From: Lucinisca nassula
Lineage: Eukaryota; Mollusca; Bivalvia; Lucinida; Lucinidae
NCBI GenBank assembly: GCA_963580285.1
Contig: OY757019.1
Coordinates: 59,354,587 to 59,418,586, forward strand
Length of the DNA stretch: 64,000 nucleotides
Direction of reading: 5' to 3'
The notes under the pieces were generated by a model. The model saw only the letters and a list, made by a program, of their open reading frames with translations. It had not been told where the DNA came from and made no database searches. Numbering within the stretch: position 1 is the stretch's first letter; each line of letters starts with the position of its first letter. Position numbers and translations under genes: made by a program. Of the stretch, positions 1-11,652 are shown one piece after another.

Positions 1-508
1 ACGGGGTAGACATTATTTTTTTTATTTCTCCTCCAATATATAGGTTGTGGGTACACGTTAGAACCGCCTCAATGAGGCGGTTCTTACGAGCACCCACAAC
101 CTATATTTGCAGTATAAACAAAAAATAAAATATCACGGATTTTCAGAAATGTAGCCCGGCCCCCGCCCATTGGGGCTTGAAGAAAGAGATGGGCTGCATG
201 ATGCTTCCACGCAGAGCTGAAACCGGCCGCACATGAGTATTGGTAAACCGCTTAGAGGATCTAAGCCTGCCCAGGCGAAGCGGTGCGAGTCGGACCGGCC
301 ATGCTTGTAAACCATATTGGTTTCATTGGTCGACAGAGCTTGAGATGTCATTTCATCTCAATGCCGGGTAAAAGTCCCATAAACCTGGACGCAACGTCTC
401 CAAACTGACCAATACAGTGTTGACGGGGACGTTAATCCTCAAACAAACAAACAAACAGAAATGTAGCCATTTTGGAGATGTGAAAAATGTCTGTTATCGT
501 AATGGGTG
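1..508. mobile_element. MITE-A copy split by a SINE-B insertion
   Basis: The hairpin core is at 37-106 (arms GTTAGAACCGCCTC / GAGGCGGTTC). The right flank stops at 156 and resumes at 469 (ATTTTGGAGATGTGAAA...TTATCGTAATG), with SINE-B between. It is truncated by the window start. Confidence 0.8.
157..455 (+). mobile_element. SINE-B, full copy with 13-bp target-site duplication
   Basis: The head begins near GCCCATTGGGGCTTGAAG and the 3' end carries ACGTTAATCCTC and an (AAAC)n tail. It is flanked by CAGAAATGTAGCC at 144-156 and 456-468. Perfect duplications plus a simple A-rich tail indicate insertion by target-primed reverse transcription. It interrupts a MITE-A. Confidence 0.85.
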
Positions 509-631
509 GGGCTTACATGGTTATTCATTACATAGACATGTTAATGAAGTGCTGTACAGCAAAACTGCCCTAAGTCTAATGATTGGGGTTAAACTTGTGC
601 TACAATGTTTACTTTGTTCCAGGGCTGGGGC

Positions 632-765
632 CGAGCGATGGTCTCCCTATATTCACCGACAACGGGGAATAGGGGTACCACCGAACGGCAACGGTGTAGT
701 GGCAGCATGGGTTCGTTCCTTGGGACCCCACCAGCTGACAACCCGCGACACGGGGAAACTGGAAA
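632..765. repeat. Dispersed repeat R (copy 1)
   Basis: Shares words such as TTCACCG.CAACGGGGA, GGGTTCGTTCC.TGGGACC and CACCAGCTGAC with 29305-29395. No coding sense seen. Confidence 0.5.
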
Positions 766-784
766 ACAAACAATACTTTGTGCC

Positions 785-1935
785 CGTTAGAACCGTCTCT
801 TAGAGCTATATCTATGGTCGGTCTTGTGTGTGTGGGGGGGGTGGGGGTAGAGATAAGATTCCTTGTAGACTCCACCTTTTCCTATATAAAGTGGGGTGGG
901 CGGGTGGGAGTTTAAAAAGAAAGTCCAGCAACAAATGATTGTTTGCAACCGAATAAATCATGCAGTTTATCAATATCCAATATTCCAGTATTGCAGTGCA
1001 AGGGAAGCAACTCGAACTTTACTGTCCGTACTGACCGCTACTGCCTGGGGTCAGTGCGGTCAAATAGCAACCCATTTCCAAGCTGGACCACACATAATAT
1101 TGTACTTATCAAGGACAAATTTGGATTGTGTCCTCTGTCATTTGATCTGTTGAACTTCTGAATTGCTAGCGAACGCATACATGGTTAAATGTAGTTTGTT
1201 TTTCAAACTATTCATAAATATTACCATATTTATGATATTTATACTGAATAAAACGGTGGCCTTTTCCACCCACGACAAGAAGGAGATTTCAAGACTATGC
1301 GACTGGGATCACGTAGGACATGTAACCACGGACTTAGTACTAACTAATGAGAGACATTTTTATTATAGTTTAACCCTGTGATCTTTCGTTCGTGCCGGTC
1401 AGTCATCATAGAAGCCGGGGACCAGCACATGCATGATCGCCCTAGCGAAAAAAAAAAAAAAAAAGAAACGGTGCCGAGCCTGTGCGTTTGCGCAGTCTTA
1501 TAATTGTCTTATTATTTCGTACAAACTTGTACAATTCGTACGGTCAACTGTTATAGCCATGATCTAGAGTGTATGCGCAGGTTAACATTGGTCCTCAATA
1601 GCCGGAAGTTGTTTTGGGGCTCTTTTGTGGTCCCCGGGCTGTCGGGGCTATCTTACAGAAAAGGCAAAGTCACGATTGTTGGGTTTAGGTACAAAACGAT
1701 AAATTCACCTGTGACAGCTTACCATCAAGGTATTTTCTCGGTGAATCTATAATATTCTCAACACCTGGCCAGGGCCCGCGAGCAATGCAATTCTCATAAA
1801 AATAAAGGTTCGGATATGATCACCTGAATTAATTTCACATCTATATCTACCACGTATACTTTCATAGAGAAATATCTACTTTTATTTATGTGTTGTTGTA
1901 ATTTTATATATTGTTTGTAAGTCACCAAAAGAGAA
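785..1935. other. No gene recognised
   Basis: Unremarkable sequence with a poly-A run at 1449-1464 and G-runs near 834-846. Short ORFs here show no recognisable family. Confidence 0.5.
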
Positions 1936-2129
1936 CACTAAAATTCCTATATTGAGACCACCTTTGGGACTGTTCAAAAGTGGTCTACAAGACCACTTTT
2001 GAACAGTCCCAATGGTGGTCACTGACCAGAGGACACTGTTTGCAAAAACAACACAGGAAGAATAACTGCAACCTGCTAAATAAGCTTTTTAAAGTAGAAT
2101 TTGTCTTAAGTTTAGGCGGAATTTCACTG
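1936..2129 (-). mobile_element. MITE-C copy
   Basis: CACTAAAATTCC at the left and GGAATTTCACTG at the right. The inner hairpin is GACTGTTCAAAAGTGGTCT / AGACCACTTTTGAACAGTC. No ORF. Confidence 0.75.
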
Positions 2130-2167
2130 TAATCTATATACTGGTGCAAAAGTCTATGTAATGCCTA

Positions 2168-2440
2168 CCTTTGATTTGAAGTTTAATGTGCCCGTCAATA
2201 CTATTTAGGTCATTTTGGAGACGTTGCCTCCAAGTTTGTTGGACTTTTACCCGACATTGAGGTGAATTGACAACACAATGCCTGCCGTCCAATGAAACCA
2301 ATAGGGTTTATATGCATGGACGGTTCGACTAGCAGCACTTTGCCTGGGCAGGCTTAGGCCTTCTAAGCAGTTTACCAGTACTCATGTGCGGCCGGTTTCA
2401 GCAACCCAATCTATTTCTTCAAGGCCCGATGGGCGGGGCC
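2168..2440 (-). mobile_element. SINE-B copy
   Basis: Reverse-orientation copy running from the diverged tail (TTTGAAGTTTAATGTGCC) to the head (CCCGATGGGCGGGG). Duplications not confirmed. Confidence 0.75.
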
Positions 2441-2599
2441 CTAATAAATCCTCCTTTTTTATATTGAAGATTGGGGAGTTGCAACGATATGCATTAGAAC
2501 CCTGTTCTAGCAGCCTCAAAGAGGTGGTCCGAGCAAGCACCCACAATCTATTAAGTAATATTGACGAAACATCTCTGTAAAAATGCAAGTTGTAGAAGA

Positions 2600-3580
2600 A
2601 ATAAAGAAGGTTGAAAAGGGATTATCTCACGTGGGTGGGGTATCCTATTGTAAAACGAGATATTTCAGCCCCAAAGGGTCCTAGGAGTATCCAGTGCCAG
2701 CTTTTTACAGAGAAAAGTGGATATCATGCTCTAAATCATTTCGGGTACTCGTTAAAACCCCCGCAACATTACGCTAACTGTTGAATGTCACTCTTAAGGT
2801 ATTTCAAGGAACAAATTTAATAAAACGGCCAATTTATTTTCATTAAGTGTGAAATTAACCAATGGCAATCCTCAAAGACATGTAGAATGTAGCATGAGTT
2901 TCGGAAAACATAAACACATCACACCAGTTTGCTTATTCTTCCTGATTGTCCATTACTGTCAAGAGTTGATGAGTATTTTTCAATCACAACAATTCGATTA
3001 GCTCTTCTAACTATAGAAATGAACAGGATTACGTTCTTTAATTGCTCCGCAGAATCCGATTACGTCACCTAACTGTTGCACGGTAGTTTATGTTTTTGAC
3101 AAATGGAGCGGTCAGCAATTTTGAGCCGAACCCAAACAAAAGAGCTTTCATCGATGCGTGGACACAGAGGACTCTGGAGAGACTGTGCAGTCTCACTAGA
3201 ATCCTAGATTCGTTTTGACATACTTGGAAGTTTCATAAAAAAAAAAAAAAAAAAAAAAATATATGTAAAACGGGAGTACAAGGGTGTTGTTAATAGCATG
3301 ATTGGTACTTGTTACCGTGATGTTTCCCTTTTTTCTTTTGTGTGTGTGTGTGTGGTGGTGGTGGTGGTGGGGGGGGGGGGGGGGGCTCGAATTCTGTACT
3401 TTAGGAGAAGCTTTTCATGGCTGCTGGGTGTGATTGATTCCTGCCACTCCAGTTGTCCACTTCCATGTTTCAGAATATGACCGTATGTCTTACCTACCTG
3501 CAAAGAATCTGATATGCGTGCATTCGTACCCAGTGTGACAAGACTGTCATCTCTTTTTGGGTGAACTGTAGGGTTCAGAA
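2600..3580. other. No gene recognised; simple repeats
   Basis: Contains a poly-A run (3237-3259) and a (GT)n/(GGT)n/G-run stretch at 3340-3384. Otherwise unassigned AT-rich DNA. Confidence 0.5.
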
Positions 3581-3583
3581 TAT

Positions 3584-3720
3584 AAGAATCTTATATGGGT
3601 GTGAGTGGTGGATGGAAAAATCCGTCCCGAGGGCCACTGCCCGGCATCACTGATGCTGGACAGTGATCCTGGGGGATGGATTTTTCTGCCCATCCCCTCA
3701 CACCCATACAGGATTCTTTT
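3584..3720. repeat. Imperfect long hairpin / foldback
   Basis: AAGAATCTTATATGGGTGTG on the left is matched by CTCACACCCATACAGGATTC on the right. Complementary blocks (GATGG/CCATCC, AAATCC/GGATTT, CACTG/CAGTG) continue inward to a GCATCA-CT-GATGC tip. Arms are about 60 bp. It looks like a MITE or an inverted duplication. Confidence 0.6.
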
Positions 3721-4570
3721 TCTTGCATACCTTCCATTTCTCAGCGCGGAACTAGTTTCAATGCTGCACCGACGTCCGCCATATTGTGATGACACTATAA
3801 GAATGTTTTGTGACGTCACGTAACAAGCTGTGACACCAACTTGGACGACGGCGCATATGAGGTCGTTTTCAACCAGTACATTTATCAAACACGCCAGAAT
3901 ATTCGATTTTGGGTAAGAACACCAGGGGTAGAACAGAATTTCTATTACAAGCTAAAACTATGGATTTCCTGATCTGGTGTGCAAGAAGCGAAGTTTCTGA
4001 CCAGACAGTTAGGATGCACAGGATGATCCGGGTCTTCGCTGGTTGACCAAGTGTTATTGTAGGTTTTGTCCTGCCCTGTCTCTCTTTATGACAGCTTCGC
4101 ATCCAGCGTATAATTTTCAAACATATGCCAAATGACAGATGGGCTGAGACAGTCGATGGTCATATACAATGGAACATTCTACCTTGAAGTTTCGTCTGTT
4201 TGGCCCTATGTCACTGGTCGCAATTTCAGCGTTATCACAACTCCGCCGCTGGAATAATGGCGTCTATAAAGTCATACGAGATTGTTGCGTGTTCTGTGGG
4301 TCTGCAGATGCACATGTACATGTAACGTCATCAAAATTATTGGCAGAAAGATTTGCTCTTCAGAAGAATTCAGCGCATTCACAGCGCTGATGGGTCGACG
4401 TTTTCTGAGTGTAGTCTGAACTGAGACTGTCGTTTAAATCTCTAATTACAGCATTTACAGGAATCGGGTTTTAATACTGAACAGTTGCTGCGTTCTGCTC
4501 TGTCTACTCCGGAGCTACACTGATTGACAGTGTCCCAGTACACGCGCCCATTCCATATTTTTTTTCTACG
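3721..4570. other. No gene recognised
   Basis: Short ORFs on both strands without recognisable domains. Not similar to the repeat families seen elsewhere in the window. Confidence 0.45.
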
Positions 4571-4705
4571 ATCAGTTTCTGGCGAAAGAATGTGTACTAT
4601 ACTTCTAGCACCTGTCCATGAAAAATGTGGGAAGGTAAACTTTCCAGCTCGATATGACCTGAATAGTGTTGACTGGACCGTGACCTCCACACGAACACAA
4701 CACTC
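4571..4705 (+). mobile_element. SINE-3 3' part (headless copy)
   Basis: CAGTTTCTGGCGAAAGAATG and CAGCTCGATATGACCTGAA match the body of the tRNA-headed SINE at 42741-43010. The tRNA-like head is absent here. Confidence 0.6.
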
Positions 4706-5055
4706 TGACGTCACAGAGACAAGACTAGGCGGCTATAAATAACCGTTACCCAGAAGTCGTACAAATGTTGTCTGGATGGTCAGTGATAGTCACGTGGACA
4801 TCAGCAACGTAACTCAGATTCTTTAAGTAACTTTGGATAGATTGATAAACAGTCGATCAGAAAATCGCTCAGGTTATGTTTTATTATGTGTTTGTGTTTC
4901 TAATATCACATATTAAAGACCCACTTATAAGCTCTTGTTTGAGCCAATGTGCCAAATGAAAACACGTCTTTGAGCATGCGCGCGCAGCGAAGACTAAGAT
5001 TAAACCTCATAGAATGCTGGATGTGCAGTCGTTCTTTATATAATGTGAGCTTCCT

Positions 5056-5337
5056 AATATTCACGGTGAAACACCCGTGTGATACAAAGCATTCGAAAAG
5101 TTTATTTTTCATATGACAATTTAAATATTAAATTTTCCTTAATAATGATCCGAATATAGGTTGTGGGTGCTCCTTAGAACCGCCTCCTTGAGGCGGTTAT
5201 AACGAGTACCAACAACCTATCTTGGAGCAGAAATGAGGAAAATAAGAAATATCATGTATACCTCTGTAAACCCAAGATATTTCCATGTAAATTGGGGTTC
5301 ATGGGGTGTTTTGTACACGGACTTGTTTAGGGGATGC
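5056..5337. mobile_element. MITE-A copy, type-2 ends
   Basis: The left end contains GAAACACCCGTGTGATAC, the core hairpin lies at 5153-5222, and the right end contains ACACGGACTTGTTTAGGGGATG. Confidence 0.75.
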
Positions 5338-5522
5338 GGCTGTGAGAGGGGGGGGGGGGGCTGTATTTTGTTTGAATAGGCACACAGCCTGGTGCGAGCC
5401 TCGCTGAGTACACATGTTCAAATATGTATTTATTCTTGCCGCGGCCCAAGTGCTGGTCCGTTTTGATGTTGTTTCAAATACGACTGAAAACAAATCAAAA
5501 CAATAAACACACACAAAAAACA

Positions 5523-5780
5523 CGCCCCACCCAACGGGGCTTGGAGAAATAGATCGGGTGGGTTGCATGGGCTTCAAACTGACCGAATTTGCGTACTGGT
5601 AAACCGCTAAGGTCCAAGCCTGCCCAGGACAGGTGGTATGAGTCTCAAACGCTCCTTATCCCCAGCGATTCCTTTGGGCGGTTGGGCTCGAGATGTCATT
5701 TCATCTGAATGTCGGGTAAAAGTCGCACAAAATCGGAAGCAACATCTCCAAAATGAACGAAATCAACACAAACAAACAAA
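5523..5780 (+). mobile_element. SINE-B copy
   Basis: Runs from CCCACCCAACGGGGCTTGGAG to a CAAACAAAC tail. Internal deletions relative to the copy at 157-455. Confidence 0.75.
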
Positions 5781-5839
5781 ACCGTGTATAGGTGGTACAA
5801 CTTTTGTCCCCGTATATATGATCTGCATCGCGAAATAAG

Positions 5840-6204
5840 ATGTCAGCCCCGTTCGGATTTATGTTCCATCTGATATATAATTACCCAAATGGGATGAAAC
5901 TTTAGTTCTTTTGTTTGATTTTCGCAATTTGCCAAAATTACACGTTTCTATCGGACGTTACGATTTCCATTTACTGTTGTTTGAATAAAATGTTTTGGAT
6001 TTTTTCTCTGTGTTTGTTTTTTCTAAAAGGGAATTTTATTTCTTGGATTTGATTTAGACGAAGTTGTGTAAAATTATATCTAAAGAACTGAAATATGCTA
6101 TTTCATAAATCTGTGAGATTGGGTTAACTTAGAGTGACTTTGTATTTATGTTAATTTCATTTGTTGTCCTTTAAATCAGGATTTTCTTTGAAGCAATATC
6201 AAGT
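5840..6204. other. No gene recognised
   Basis: AT-rich sequence without repeats shared in the window. Confidence 0.45.
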
Positions 6205-6470
6205 TAACGTCCGTGAAATGAATACTCCTGCAAATCCCACTTCATATAGATAAAAAGTGAGATTTACGGGGGTATACAGTATTTCTCTTTGTTTGAGAAC
6301 AACTAGATCGTGGGTACTCGTTAGAACCGCCTCATTGTACTCGTTAGAACCGCCTCAATGAGGCGGTTCTAACGAGTATTGAGGCGGTTCTAACGAGTAT
6401 TGAGGCGGTTCTAACGGGTACTCACAATTTATGATTGGCAAAGAAATAAGGAAAAAATATAAATTATGTT
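6205..6470. mobile_element. MITE-A copy with multiplied hairpin arms
   Basis: The core at 6300-6432 has two left arms (CGTTAGAACCGCCTCATTG...) followed by three right arms (TGAGGCGGTTCTAACG...) in tandem. The flank carries CGTGAAATGAATAC, the type-2 end. Confidence 0.75.
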
Positions 6471-6742
6471 GTTTGTTTGTGTGTTTGAATTTGTGTCTCC
6501 GTCTTCACTATGTGGGTCATTTGGGAGACTTTACTTCCAGTTTTGTGGGACTTTCAACCCGACATTGAAATGAAATCTCAAGCCTAAAGAAACCAAGCGG
6601 CTTATATGTACTAGACGGTCTGACTCACACCACTTTGCCTGGGCAGGCTTAGTCCTTCTAAGCGGTTTTCCAGTTCTTTCTGCTCTGCGTTGAAGCATCG
6701 TGCAGCCCAGTCTATTTCTGCAAGCCCCGATGGGCGGGGCGA
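6471..6742 (-). mobile_element. SINE-B copy
   Basis: Reverse copy: GTTTGTTTG tail, CCCGACATTGA middle, head CCCCGATGGGCGGGG. Confidence 0.75.
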
Positions 6743-7606
6743 ATAAAATATTTTGTTTATTTTGAAGCCATAAAAAGAATTTTCTGTCACACGGATGTGT
6801 TTTCGTAATGAATAATCAAGTTCCTGGTATTGTATACCGTACCGAAACAAAATAGAAATAACAAAATAACATCATATGGTTTCGATGTACATGTAATATA
6901 GAAGACAGAAAGAAAAAAAAAACTGTTTACAGATGAAATGTGCTCATTTATTGTTCCTGCTATTGCTGCAACATATATATGGTGGGTACACATCGAGGCG
7001 TTTCTGTTGAGAAAACCAACTCATTGAAGCTACGTAATAAGTATAAATACACGCATCAAAGAATAGGTTGGCTTGAAAAAAAAAATCCAGATACTGAAAT
7101 AAAATGTATGTCCAATTTTTATCATCTATATTGCAAAAAGTAAAATGCAGCGCATATCCACACATAAGAGTGGAAAGATCATGATAGGCCGCCATTTTGA
7201 ATATTCACGAGTCTTCAAAACATTATATGCTTGCTTATTAATGTATGACATATTCAGACTGTTAGTATAATTTTAAAACTAAAAATAAAAAAAAAGTTTG
7301 GACAGATTATGAATTTTGAATTTTAGAGGTGTTTATTTATTTATTTATTTTTATTGTATTTTGTTTTATTCATTTATTTATTTATTTTCTTTTATTTATT
7401 TATTTTCATTCCATTCACCTTGCACTACTGAATGGTTTTGTTTCTATTTTTTCATTTACTTGATAATTTTTTTTCAATTAGTATCTTTACGTTTTTAATT
7501 TTAATAGTAACGTTTTATTCTTTCATTCTTATCTTATTCTCGTTATTTATTTATTTATTTATTCATTCTCCCAGGGACACTGTTCAATGTGTATTTTATA
7601 TATATA
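6743..7606. other. No gene recognised; TTTA-rich tract
   Basis: Broken (TTTA)n tracts at about 7328-7420 and 7540-7565 generate low-complexity Phe/Leu/Tyr-rich ORFs that are not credible proteins. Confidence 0.55.
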
Positions 7607-7855
7607 CAGTGAAAATCCGCTTTTAAGACCACCTAAAATTAAAATTAGGATCCACTATTAAGACCACCTAAAATTAAAATTAAGCTTATTTCTACTTTAA
7701 AAGTTTATAATTTTGTAGGTTGCAGTTATTCTTCCTTTGTATTTTCTGCATACAGTGTCCTCTGGTCATAGACCACCTTTGGGACTGTTCAAAAGTGGTC
7801 TTTAAGACCACTTTTGAACAGTCCCAAAGGTAGTCTTAATGTAGAAATTTTACTG
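7607..7855 (+). mobile_element. MITE-C copy, full length with TA duplication
   Basis: TA|CAGTGAAAATCC at the left and AAATTTTACTG|TA at the right. The AAAGTGGTCT/AGACCACTTT hairpin is near the right end. The motif AAGACCACCTAAAATTAAAA is locally duplicated near the left end. Confidence 0.8.
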
Positions 7856-8247
7856 TATTTTCTTTCCATTGGTTCATCAGGAAAGGAGAGAACAATGTTT
7901 TCGTCTAGTCTCTAATTTGCTCCAATTTTCTTTCATTTGCTTTTTATATCGTGTGTGAGAGCGTTAGACATTTATGTCCAATTACCAGGTTTTATCCCCA
8001 TTTTATCAAGACCTCTGTTTATCAGTGAAAATTGATTCCAGAAAGCTTGTCTATCCAAATCAGTTGATTATGACTCTAGAATGTCTGCATAATCTCTATT
8101 CATGCTAGACCAATTAAAGTGACTGTATGTTTTTCATTATCTACACTGTATCTACCTATCACTTTCTCTTCCTTACAACTAATCAAGTTCGGAATGTAAT
8201 CTGTCTCAGACAGCATTCTAGGCAATTGGATTTTTCCCTAATATACT

Positions 8248-8249
<2 letters not shown>

Positions 8250-8314
<65 letters not shown>

Positions 8315-8415
8315 AGTCTCGAATTTGCATCATCATCATCATCATCATCCTCATCACCATCATCATGAAAGTTTTCATTTAGTCTCTAATTTGCATCATC
8401 ATCATCATCATCATT

Positions 8416-8470
<55 letters not shown>
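8250..8470. repeat. Inverted triplet microsatellite (GAT)n ... (ATC)n
   Basis: A (GAT)n run at 8250-8313 is followed by CAT/ATC runs at 8327-8366 and 8395-8470, which are complementary to the first and could form a hairpin. A 133-aa ORF of Met and His runs across it is only the translation of the microsatellite. Confidence 0.85.
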
Positions 8471-8529
8471 GTGTTGCCAACTAGATTTTGCTTATGAACA
8501 GAATATTCTTAGTAGCATCGCCACGTGAT

Positions 8530-9055
8530 GTGTCGTCATCATCATCACCTAAAGACGAAAAACAATTGCATTGTGACTATCTTCCCATAATCTCCGTAAT
8601 CATCGACGTTTTTGACTCATAAAAACATTATATTGACATTTTTTTTATAATTCTCTTTTTTCCGACTCGGTCTCTTTAACAGGAAATATTCTTTAATAGA
8701 ATGCAACTTGTGATATATCAGAAAAATATAAATGGTGTAATAGACACCAATTTTGAATACCGATCAAATTTCACAGCTACAGCTGTTAAATACATTCGCC
8801 GAACTTTAGTCAATCCGTAGCGAGTAGGCGCTATCATTGATTATTACTACGCGGAAAAGTAGTTCGCGTTTAGTTATTCAGCCAATAGCGACCAATGCTT
8901 TTCAGCCGTGGATGATCTACTATGTAAACAAAAGCCGTTATGTAGATTTCGTTTATAAATCACGCGGACATACATAAAGACAAAAAGACACACAGATACA
9001 AAATCTTTGTGGGCGATCAGATAAAGTATTTTTAACATGTCCATCGAGGTTATAG
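8530..9055. other. No gene recognised
   Basis: AT-rich sequence. A second short ATC run lies near 8534-8547. Confidence 0.4.
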
Positions 9056-9130
9056 AGAATCTTACATGAGTGTTCATGTATTATTGAATTTATTAAATTC
9101 AATAATACATGAGCACGAATGCAAGATTCT
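9056..9130. repeat. Near-perfect hairpin, about 36-bp arms
   Basis: AGAATCTT...TCATGTATTATTGAATTT / AAATTCAATAATACATGA...AAGATTCT, with a few mismatches and a 2-3 base loop. Confidence 0.7.
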
Positions 9131-9497
9131 ATTTATCATATGACATTTAAAACTCATTTTATTCACGATTGTTTACAAAAATTTCAATATTCCGTCGTTA
9201 GTAAACGCGACGTTGTTAAGGACGTCGTACATGTAACGTTACGGGATGTATGTAGCTAATTTGCATATTTAATCCACTAGTGGATTATCGAAAATATTAC
9301 ATGGCGTTATTACACTCTCAAACGCGACGTCATATGATAAAAAATATTAATCCCCATTCCTGATTTTTAAATTTATGTACGTATCATTTAATAGGCTTTT
9401 AAAAATGTCTCTTGTCCTAAAACAGGAAGAAAATGAATAAACAGTGAAAATCCTGTATTTAGGGGCTGTCCAAAAGACCAAAAATTACAATAACACA

Positions 9498-9760
9498 CCA
9501 TTGCGGCATCATGCATTTTTTCACATCACCAAAATGGCCACATTTTAGAAACATCTGTGATATTTTTTCTTATTTATACTGCAAACATAGAATGTGGGTG
9601 CTCGTTAGAACCGCCTCAGTAAGGCGGTTCTAACGAGCACCCACAACGGTGAACCTATGTCTTGGAGCAGAAATAAGAACAATAATGTATACCCCCGTTA
9701 ACCCCGGTTTAAAGTATAGGCTTAGGGGTGCTCATTTTACGGACTTGTTCACGCGATGGG
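9498..9760. mobile_element. MITE-A copy, type-2 ends
   Basis: The left flank has TTCACATCACCAAAATGGCC, the core hairpin is at 9588-9660 and the right end is CGGACTTGTTCACGCGATG. Confidence 0.75.
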
Positions 9761-10949
9761 CGGATTCTTGTAAAAAAAAAACGGGCGTAGAATACATTAA
9801 AAGATTTTAGATAAATATTTAAACAAGAAGGTTTTAAAGAAGTCTTAATCTGGTATTTCATTTTATAGAGCTCCTCAATTCAATGTTCAATATTTTTGAA
9901 CAGCATTAAAACATAAGACACAAATCTGCTATGTCTTGTACAAAGTGGGGTTTTAGCGTTCATGTTTTGGTCCTCTTAGAGAAATGAAGGACTCTTCTCA
10001 GGAAAGACCAATCTGCAATAAAATCAACTTGAAGCTGAAACAAAAAAAAAGAACTAAACAATTAAAACTAAATAAGAATACGGGAGTCAATATTGTGGGC
10101 GAAAATATAATCCCGTCGTTCCTTTTTGGTTCTACCAGAGTTTAAACACAGGCGGCTTTCAAACCTGTTTCCTTCCCTAGTTTCCAAAAGTATCAAATCT
10201 AAAGAAATGCAAAATTTATTCCTTAATACCAGTGAACCACAGTGAAAGGTCAGAAAGTAAAAATCTCTTAAAACATTATTTCATATAATAAAACCGCTAT
10301 CTCAATTTTCTTTAGATGCCGTAAAATTATTCGCGGACTTATTTCGGATACATAAAATGGCACCCCTAGCGTGTACATTTTTTCCTGATTCAAAAATGTA
10401 TGAACATGCCTTACTGCCTAAAGTAAAGACAAATGTTTTGTATCATAAAAATTCAAGCAGACACATTTCTGAAGATATCATTTCAATGCACTGATATAAT
10501 TTTTCGCGAAAATTGGACCGTGAAGAAATCGCAATAAATGTCAATCTTCCTGGCATTAAAACCCAGGAACAGGGTTTTACATGCCGTATATGCCAGCCCA
10601 GAATGCGAACAAGATTCTTTTTCTCACCGTTGGAAATTTTTCCCTATGTCAAAGCTCATCCGACGAGGTAATAACTAACTCACGGAAGCCATACGGGCGT
10701 AATTCGGTTTGAAATTTTTACGACCAAAGCATATTGGCTTACAAAAAAGATAAGAGAACAAGAAATTGGAAGCATTAGAAGGCTATTTTGTATGTTTCCT
10801 GTAACTCTTTCAGTGATCCTTAACATATATTCATCCCACAGAAAATATGCAAGTTTTTTTTATTTATTTTTTTTTTTATTTGTTTATTTCCGTTTGTTTT
10901 CTACAGATATGCGATAGAAAGAAACCGCGTATCACCGTATTTAAAAATA
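9761..10949. other. No gene recognised
   Basis: Unassigned AT-rich DNA with no domain-bearing ORF and no repeat shared within the window. T-runs at 10854-10880. Confidence 0.45.
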
Positions 10950-11144
10950 CAGTAAAATTCCTATATTTAGACCACCTTTGGGACTTTTCAAAAGTGGTCT
11001 GAAAGACCACTTTTGAACAGTCCCAAAGGTGGTCCCTCACCAGAGGACATTGTAGGCAGAACACAGAAAGAAATATTAAGTGTACCCTTCAAAATAGCAG
11101 AATTAGTCCTGATTTTAGGTGGCCAAAATAGCAGAATTTCACTG
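10950..11144 (-). mobile_element. MITE-C copy with TA duplication
   Basis: TA|CAGTAAAATTCC at the left and GAATTTCACTG|TA at the right. The hairpin is in the left half. Confidence 0.8.
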
Positions 11145-11156
11145 TAATTGAATAAG

Positions 11157-11161
11157 TTTAA

Positions 11162-11212
<51 letters not shown>

Positions 11213-11214
11213 AT
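11157..11214. repeat. (AAAT)n microsatellite
   Basis: About 14 tandem AAAT units, immediately beside a MITE-C end. Confidence 0.9.
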
Positions 11215-11539
11215 TATGTATTTATTTATATTTTTATTTAATTATTGATTTGCTATAAGACACACTGAAATATTTGATTAAAACTGAAATGATATACACT
11301 TCAGAAAAAAAAATAAAAGAAACAATAACCGTAGCTATAAACCGTGCAAAACAAATGGAAAAAACTAAGCGCTTTCGACTTTCGCCTTCTTCAGCGATTT
11401 ATTGTATATATTTCTCACCAGTTCGCATAAATTTTATTCATGTACAAATTATAATTTATTCTTATATATAGAAGTGCACAGAAAGATACAAGGGTACTTT
11501 ATAGCCCAGTGATATCCCGGCATTTTCATGTTTCCAGTT

Positions 11540-11652
11540 ATTTTTCATCACGAAAAACAGAAATAAGAAAAATATCACAATTTTTCATCTTAAAATTTTC
11601 CTTTTTCCGGCGGTAAAATTTACAATGTATTTGTATAGGCGTGTTTTCGTAA
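11540..11652. mobile_element. MITE-A right-end fragment, type-1 end
   Basis: CAGAAATAAGAAAAATATCA, CGGCGGTAAAATTTACAATG and the terminal TATAGGCGTGTTTTCGTAAT. The hairpin core is missing. Confidence 0.6.

Noticed and set aside
8127..8528. 133-codon ORF with Met and His runs
   Set aside because: It is the translation of facing ATG/CAT microsatellite tracts. Nothing protein-like remains once these are removed.
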